NCBI GenBank assembly: GCA_046732175.1
Contig: JBKPMO010000039.1
Location: 17,042 to 81,041, forward strand
Direction of reading: 5' to 3'
Source of the DNA: AV69 sp046732175
GTDB taxonomy: Bacteria; Verrucomicrobiota; Verrucomicrobiia; Chthoniobacterales; UBA10450
DNA length: 64,000 bases
The position numbers and the translations under genes are program-made. Position 1 is the stretch's first letter. Every line of letters begins with the position of its first letter. Positions 60,530 through 64,000 of this stretch are shown one piece after another. The notes beneath the pieces are model-generated. The model did no database searches and was not told the origin of the DNA. It was given only the letters and a program-made list of their open reading frames with translations.

Positions 60530-61330
60530 CTACCTGCCCGTGGACAATTGTTTCGGACTGATCCCGACAAAATCGCGCACGGGTTTTTCTTCCGGGATCG
60601 AAAACGGCGTGTTGTCGCTTCTTCGAAACCAAAACGCACTCGATGATCCGCCGTCGAGATTCAATGCTCGTCGGATCTTCAAATTGGGAAGCGCAGTGAG
60701 AGCGCTGGCCAATTCCGCCAGCGAAAGGTCGCTCGAAACTCCGAGCGCCGCAGTCCCGGTTCCCGCAACCGCAACAAATGTCCTGCGGGCGCGACGCGAT
60801 TGATCAAGGCCGCGGACAGGCATTCCACCATCGATCAGAAACGGTCCGCACTCGATTGCGGCATTGCTTTTTTTCTTCTGCGAAAATTCGCCGAGTCGGA
60901 CGATTTCAATCCCGCGGGAAGAGACGCAGAGCACACCGGTGAGCAGACGCGCACGAATGAGGGGCGAACGCGTTGTGCCATCAATGACTCTCAAACCGAG
61001 GGGTCTGAACTGGGTGTCGAAATATCCGCCGTTTACCCCGGCGATGAAATTCTCGCGCCTCATTACATCAGTGAGATTTTCGGATCCGCCGGGATTATCG
61101 ATCAGATGCCACGTCGCAGTTTTAGTGGAAAAGACTGCTAGATCGATCGTCGCGCTTTCGGCAGCGGAATTTTGCACAACGATGTGGCGGTGCTCAATGC
61201 CGGGAGCAACCGACTGTTCGCTGCTTGTGGATAGAACTCGCCAATCGGCCGCTGCAATTTGAGCCATCGCGAAGGCCGCGATGAGGACTGAGTGTCGCCG
61301 CAACTCTTTGGGGAGGGCACGCGCCCTCAT
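60530..61330 (-). CDS. Phosphodiester glycosidase-like (NAGPA/DUF2233) exported protein
   Basis: A 266-residue exported protein. The hydrophobic signal is HSVLIAAFAMAQIAAADW. Diagnostic blocks are ENFIAGVNGGYFD, RPLGLRVIDG, GPFLIDGG and RRALNLDGGSSSAFW, the NAGPA domain found in peptidoglycan- and carbohydrate-acting proteins. The ATG at 61330 lies within the inverted copy of the 72-bp repeat (61308-61380). A TTG at 61303, just after the repeat, would give the shorter LRRHSVLIAA... and could be the original start. Confidence 0.8.
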   Translation of the reverse strand: MRARALPKELRRHSVLIAAFAMAQIAAADWRVLSTSSEQSVAPGIEHRHIVVQNSAAESATIDLAVFSTKTATWHLIDNPGGSENLTDVMRRENFIAGVNGGYFDTQFRPLGLRVIDGTTRSPLIRARLLTGVLCVSSRGIEIVRLGEFSQKKKSNAAIECGPFLIDGGMPVRGLDQSRRARRTFVAVAGTGTAALGVSSDLSLAELASALTALPNLKIRRALNLDGGSSSAFWFRRSDNTPFSIPEEKPVRDFVGISPKQLSTGR

Positions 61331-61380
61331 GTGCTGACGCCCGTCCGGCTCGCACTTGCGGCGCCTCGCCGAAATGCTCT
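61308..61380 (-). repeat. Inverted copy of the ~72-bp element at a gene start
   Basis: Read on the minus strand it aligns from end to end with 25579-25650: TTTCGGCGAGGCGCCG, then GAGCCGGAC, then GAGGGCGCGTGC and CTCCCCAA. It contains the ATG of the downstream gene. Confidence 0.75.
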
Positions 61381-61417
61381 GTGAAGAAAAAAGTTCGCGA
61401 TGGCGTGGGCGCCCTCG

Positions 61418-61465
61418 GTCCGAGCCGGACTGGCAGTTGCATGCGAGGCGCGTGCGCTCCCCGGA
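61418..61465 (+). repeat. Second, direct half-copy of the ~72-bp element
   Basis: GTCCGAGCCGGACTGGC (61418-61434) and GCGCGTGCGCTCCCC (61448-61462), with TTGCA at the same relative place as in 25602-25650. With 61308-61380 it forms a large inverted pair separated by ~37 bases. Confidence 0.75.
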
Positions 61466-61491
61466 GAGTTGCACCATGCTAAACGCGCCTT

Positions 61492-63522
61492 CTAAGTCCT
61501 AGCGCCGTGTTTCTCAAGCAAGGCCTGGAACCTCGGATCGTTTCGTAGTGGATCCCAAGCCGGGTTGAGTTTAAGAATGGGCACGGTCACATTGCTCGGC
61601 CGGTCTAACAAGCCATCCAACAGCTCGATCGCACGACCGTTTTCGCCCGCAATGCAGTAAACTTCTGCCACGCCAGCGGTAATATCGGGGCCGCCAAAAG
61701 CGTCTTTGCTTTCAGGAAGCAAATCAGCGGCCCGCTGTGCTTCCGCAAGCGCGGCATCTTTCTCTCCCAAGTATGCCAGAATCTTCGCCCGCAGAATGCG
61801 CAGCTCCGGCAAATCCGGACTCTTCTTCAGGTCTTCTTCCGCGGAGTCTTTGGCCTTGAGAAACGCAACCCGGGAACCTGCTTCGTCATGCAAGGCTCGT
61901 CGCGCAAAGCCAATGAGATAATACTTGCCGCAGATCGCTATGGGAACGGTCGAGAGGAGATCGTCTGATATGCCTTCCGCCGCATTTAGTCCTTCCTGAT
62001 ATTTCCGTTCCAAAAGAAAAACGTCTGCGCGCGCGCCCGCGACCCTGATTTTGGCCTCGGTATCCAGCGGCATTGATTTGACCGATTCAAACGCCTGCTC
62101 GGAAACGCTCAGGTCGCCTTTTTCCGCCACGGCGAGCTTTGCCTTGGTCTCCCACAATCCGATACGCTGCGGCGCTACGTTCAGTCCGCGGTCGACCGCC
62201 TTGTTCGCAGCATCGAAATCGCGCTGCACCTGGTAACTCATCGCCAGGTTCTGAAACACCCAGCCATCTTTCGGATTCAGCGTAGCCGCCTTCTCCAGAT
62301 TGGCATTGGAGTCGGACCATTCCCCCATCCGGCGCTGGATCGCACCGAGCGCGAGATAACCTTCAGCCTCGTTGGGGAGACCGCGCTGCGCGATTTCGAA
62401 TTCCTTCAAGGCCCCCTCAAAATCGTTATCGCCGTAATAGAGTGAAAAACCGAGAGCGAGATGAGCCTCCGGGAGATCAGGCTGCAACTGCAACGCCTGC
62501 TTAGCCAGAGCGCGGGCTTTTTCCCGGCGCTCGGCCGTACGTTCAAACGTATGCACAATCCAGCTTTCCAACTGCGAATAGCGCGCCAGAGCGAGCGCAA
62601 ATTTCGGATCGAGCTCGATCGCCCGCGCGTAGAGTTGCTCGCTCTGCTTCAACGTTTCGAAGTTTTCGAGCGAGCTGCCATAAAGATTGTGCGCCTGGAG
62701 AAACGCCAGATAGGCATCGTTATTTTCTGTCGGCTTGCGTTCCATGCGCGATTTCTCGGCCGGCGACAACTTCGCCTGCAACGCATCGCTGATTTTCTGC
62801 GCGAGATCGGTTTGAATGGCGAACACGTCGGTCAAATCGCGATCGTAATCGCTGGCCCAAAGATGTTCGTCGTTGGTGGCATCGATCAATTGCACGTTCA
62901 GCCGGACGCGATTGCCTGAGCGCCGGACGCTGCCCTCTAGAATGGTGGAAACGCCCAGGGCTTTACCGATTTCACGAACATTGGGCGCTTTGCCCTTATA
63001 TTGCATGACTGACGTTCGCGAAATCACCTTTAAATCGCCGATCTTGGAAAGGTTGGTAAGAATGTCATCCTGAATCCCGTCGGCGAAATACGCATTCTCC
63101 TTGTCGTCGCTCAAGTTGTCGAAAGGCAGGACCGCGATGGATTTATCCACCTTGCGCGCAATCGCCCGTGGCAGAACGAAAAAACCCGCGACCGCGGAAA
63201 CGAGCAGGCTGACCCCGAGCAGGATGAACAGATTGCGCCGGCCACGTCGTCGCGATGGAATGTTCGGCAGCGGTTCTGTTACGCGAACGCCTTGCGCGGT
63301 AATGTCGAAAATCCAAGCCAAGACCAGGGCGATCGGAAAACCAATCAACAATAGCAGGATAACGACGCGAATCCTCGAGTTTGGAATATCAAATACCGGA
63401 AGCACCTGAGCGATACCCTGCGCCAGCGCCCAGCTTGCGACGATGTAGGCGATTGCGACGCGGTAAACCTTGCGCCGCTTCAATTCCTCGAAAAAGCCGC
63501 TCATAAAAACGCGTTCATCCAT
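61492..63522 (-). CDS. Membrane-anchored TPR protein with FlgO/adenylate-cyclase-associated domain
   Basis: A 676-residue protein from ATG 63522. Three hydrophobic helices (~15-35, ~50-70, ~90-115: VAIAYIVASWALAQGIAQVL, VVILLLLIGFPIALVLAWIF, LFILLGVSLLVSAVAGFFVL) are followed by a periplasmic or cytoplasmic domain (~125-260: SIAVLPFDNLSDDKENAYFADGIQDDILTNLSKIGDLKVISRTS). About ten TPR units follow to ~650. The first domain is the type found beside regulatory cyclases and kinases, ending LRRSGNRVRLNVQL. Role unknown, probably an assembly scaffold. MSGFFEELKRRKVYRVAIAY at 63504 is an alternative start. Confidence 0.8.
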   Translation of the reverse strand: MDERVFMSGFFEELKRRKVYRVAIAYIVASWALAQGIAQVLPVFDIPNSRIRVVILLLLIGFPIALVLAWIFDITAQGVRVTEPLPNIPSRRRGRRNLFILLGVSLLVSAVAGFFVLPRAIARKVDKSIAVLPFDNLSDDKENAYFADGIQDDILTNLSKIGDLKVISRTSVMQYKGKAPNVREIGKALGVSTILEGSVRRSGNRVRLNVQLIDATNDEHLWASDYDRDLTDVFAIQTDLAQKISDALQAKLSPAEKSRMERKPTENNDAYLAFLQAHNLYGSSLENFETLKQSEQLYARAIELDPKFALALARYSQLESWIVHTFERTAERREKARALAKQALQLQPDLPEAHLALGFSLYYGDNDFEGALKEFEIAQRGLPNEAEGYLALGAIQRRMGEWSDSNANLEKAATLNPKDGWVFQNLAMSYQVQRDFDAANKAVDRGLNVAPQRIGLWETKAKLAVAEKGDLSVSEQAFESVKSMPLDTEAKIRVAGARADVFLLERKYQEGLNAAEGISDDLLSTVPIAICGKYYLIGFARRALHDEAGSRVAFLKAKDSAEEDLKKSPDLPELRILRAKILAYLGEKDAALAEAQRAADLLPESKDAFGGPDITAGVAEVYCIAGENGRAIELLDGLLDRPSNVTVPILKLNPAWDPLRNDPRFQALLEKHGART

Positions 63523-63650
63523 CGCGTCGCCAGTTCTCCTCGCTTCACCGATAGACAACTGCGCCCGCGACGCGTTGAAACTAAACGATTTCGGCGCTGA
63601 CCGCGAGAGGGTTAAGCCCACGAAATATGCGAACGGACGCGAAAGAAACT

Positions 63651-63699
63651 GGAGGGACACGCTTCTGCGCGTCCAGGACGAGCGGAAGCTCGTCCCTCC
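63651..63699. repeat. CGCTTCTGCGCGTCCAGG repeat, copy 2, with terminal inverted ends
   Basis: GGAGGGAC (63651-63658) and GTCCCTCC (63692-63699) are inverted ends; the inner hairpin is ACGAGC..GCTCGT. The first 27 bases match 32198-32224. Confidence 0.65.
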
Positions 63700-63702
63700 G
63701 AC

Positions 63703-64000
63703 TCACCACGAGTAATGCACCGTGTAGTGAATGGTCTTTTCTTCGCCCGCTTTCACCGGAATCCGAAACTCCATCGTCTGCGCGTTTGTCTTCGTGAACG
63801 AGTCCGATTTCTCTGTGATCTCCCAATTGATCCAACGAAACAAATGCTCGACCACGCGAAATTCCACCGGCTCCTTCTTGTGGTTGCGTAGCTTGATTTC
63901 GAAACTCTCGTCCAGCCAGTGATTGGACGAATCTACTTTCACGTTGGTACGGCGCCGTTCGCCCACCAGATCGAAAGCATTCCCGGTAAAAACCCGCAGC
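63703..64000 (-). CDS. DUF4139-type protein, C-terminal part only
   Basis: The frame is open to the window edge (LRVFTGNAFDLVGERRRTNV...). The visible 99 residues have NHWLDESFEIKLRNHKKEPVEFRVVEHLFRW, SDSFTKTNAQTMEFRIPVKAGEEKTIHYTVHYSW: the beta-sandwich end of DUF4139 proteins, with a final aromatic W-stop. The upstream part is outside the window. Such proteins often carry a mucoidy-inhibitor-like N-terminal domain. Role unknown. Confidence 0.8.
   Translation of the reverse strand, partial: LRVFTGNAFDLVGERRRTNVKVDSSNHWLDESFEIKLRNHKKEPVEFRVVEHLFRWINWEITEKSDSFTKTNAQTMEFRIPVKAGEEKTIHYTVHYSW

Noticed and set aside
13319..61465. Dispersed repeats as a CRISPR array
   Set aside because: Copies are many kilobases apart, differ in orientation and length, and no cas genes are present.
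1..64000. tRNA or rRNA genes
   Set aside because: No T-arm-like GGTTCGAATCC segments in a tRNA-like context and no rRNA-like sequence were noticed; a dedicated scan could still find a divergent one.

Overview
The window looks like a chromosomal segment of a soil- or water-type member of the Verrucomicrobiota, probably close to Chthoniobacterales ('Spartobacteria'). This is an inference from the gene set and style, not from a marker-gene comparison. Supporting signs are a moderately GC-rich sequence, a Gram-negative envelope toolkit (two TonB/ExbB/ExbD clusters, class B and DacA-type penicillin-binding proteins, a peptidoglycan-salvage pair), many small Verrucomicrobia-like secreted proteins, and intergenic spaces packed with short dispersed palindromes. 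Nearly everything is housekeeping. There is no phage, no transposase gene, no CRISPR array, no rRNA and no tRNA that I can see.

Layout. 1-2.2 kb: the end of mtnA joined by a GTGA overlap to an unusual two-aldolase fusion gene (methylthioribose salvage or DHAP-shunt-like). 2.3-3 kb: a Doc/AbrB-type toxin-antitoxin pair. 3-9.1 kb: two metallo-beta-lactamase-fold hydrolases, a dead CPBP protease gene and a live CPBP relative, a PH-domain membrane protein, and a murU/amgK-like peptidoglycan-sugar salvage pair. 9.2-13.7 kb: a Prc/Tsp protease, an L,D-transpeptidase, thyA and a zinc-ribbon protein. 14-18.1 kb: the chaperone block dnaK-groES-groEL ending in a clear terminator. 18.2-26.8 kb: a cupin, a nucleotidyltransferase remnant, gdhA, PBP2, uvrC, a site-2 protease with CBS domains and a geranylgeranyl-reductase-like flavoprotein. 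26.9-33.4 kb: folD, an overlapping xylB-ubiX-acyltransferase operon, a VOC protein, a D,D-carboxypeptidase and mtnP. 33.7-36.8 kb: miaB, a membrane protein and a GT9 glycosyltransferase. 36.7-39.8 kb: dnaN and dnaA with a 548-base non-coding region upstream of dnaA, so a replication origin may be here or nearby. 39.8-44.6 kb: two small secreted proteins, a tonB-exbB-exbD-def operon and an OGG1-type glycosylase. 44.7-56.3 kb: a sodium symporter, aspS, hisS, galE, a 3D-domain lipoprotein, a phosphoesterase, mscL, leuS and rdgB. 56.3-59.5 kb: a second TonB system whose exbD-tonB unit is tandemly duplicated, the second tonB being a pseudogene. 59.7-64 kb: an FAH-family enzyme, a phosphodiester glycosidase-like protein, a membrane TPR protein and the end of a DUF4139 protein.

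The most interesting feature is not a gene. Several families of short palindromic repeats are scattered through the window. They sit between genes and also inside genes, in frame: in the aldolase fusion, in miaB (twice), and apparently in the GT9 glycosyltransferase and uvrC. In other places they supply a stop codon (aspS), supply a possible start codon (phosphodiester glycosidase), or lie at a gene-gene fusion point. One ~72-bp family can be aligned between 25.6 kb and 61.3 kb, and shortened derivatives can be seen elsewhere. Together with at least three pseudogenes (CPBP protease, nucleotidyltransferase, tonB), this suggests a genome that small non-autonomous palindromes are actively reshaping.
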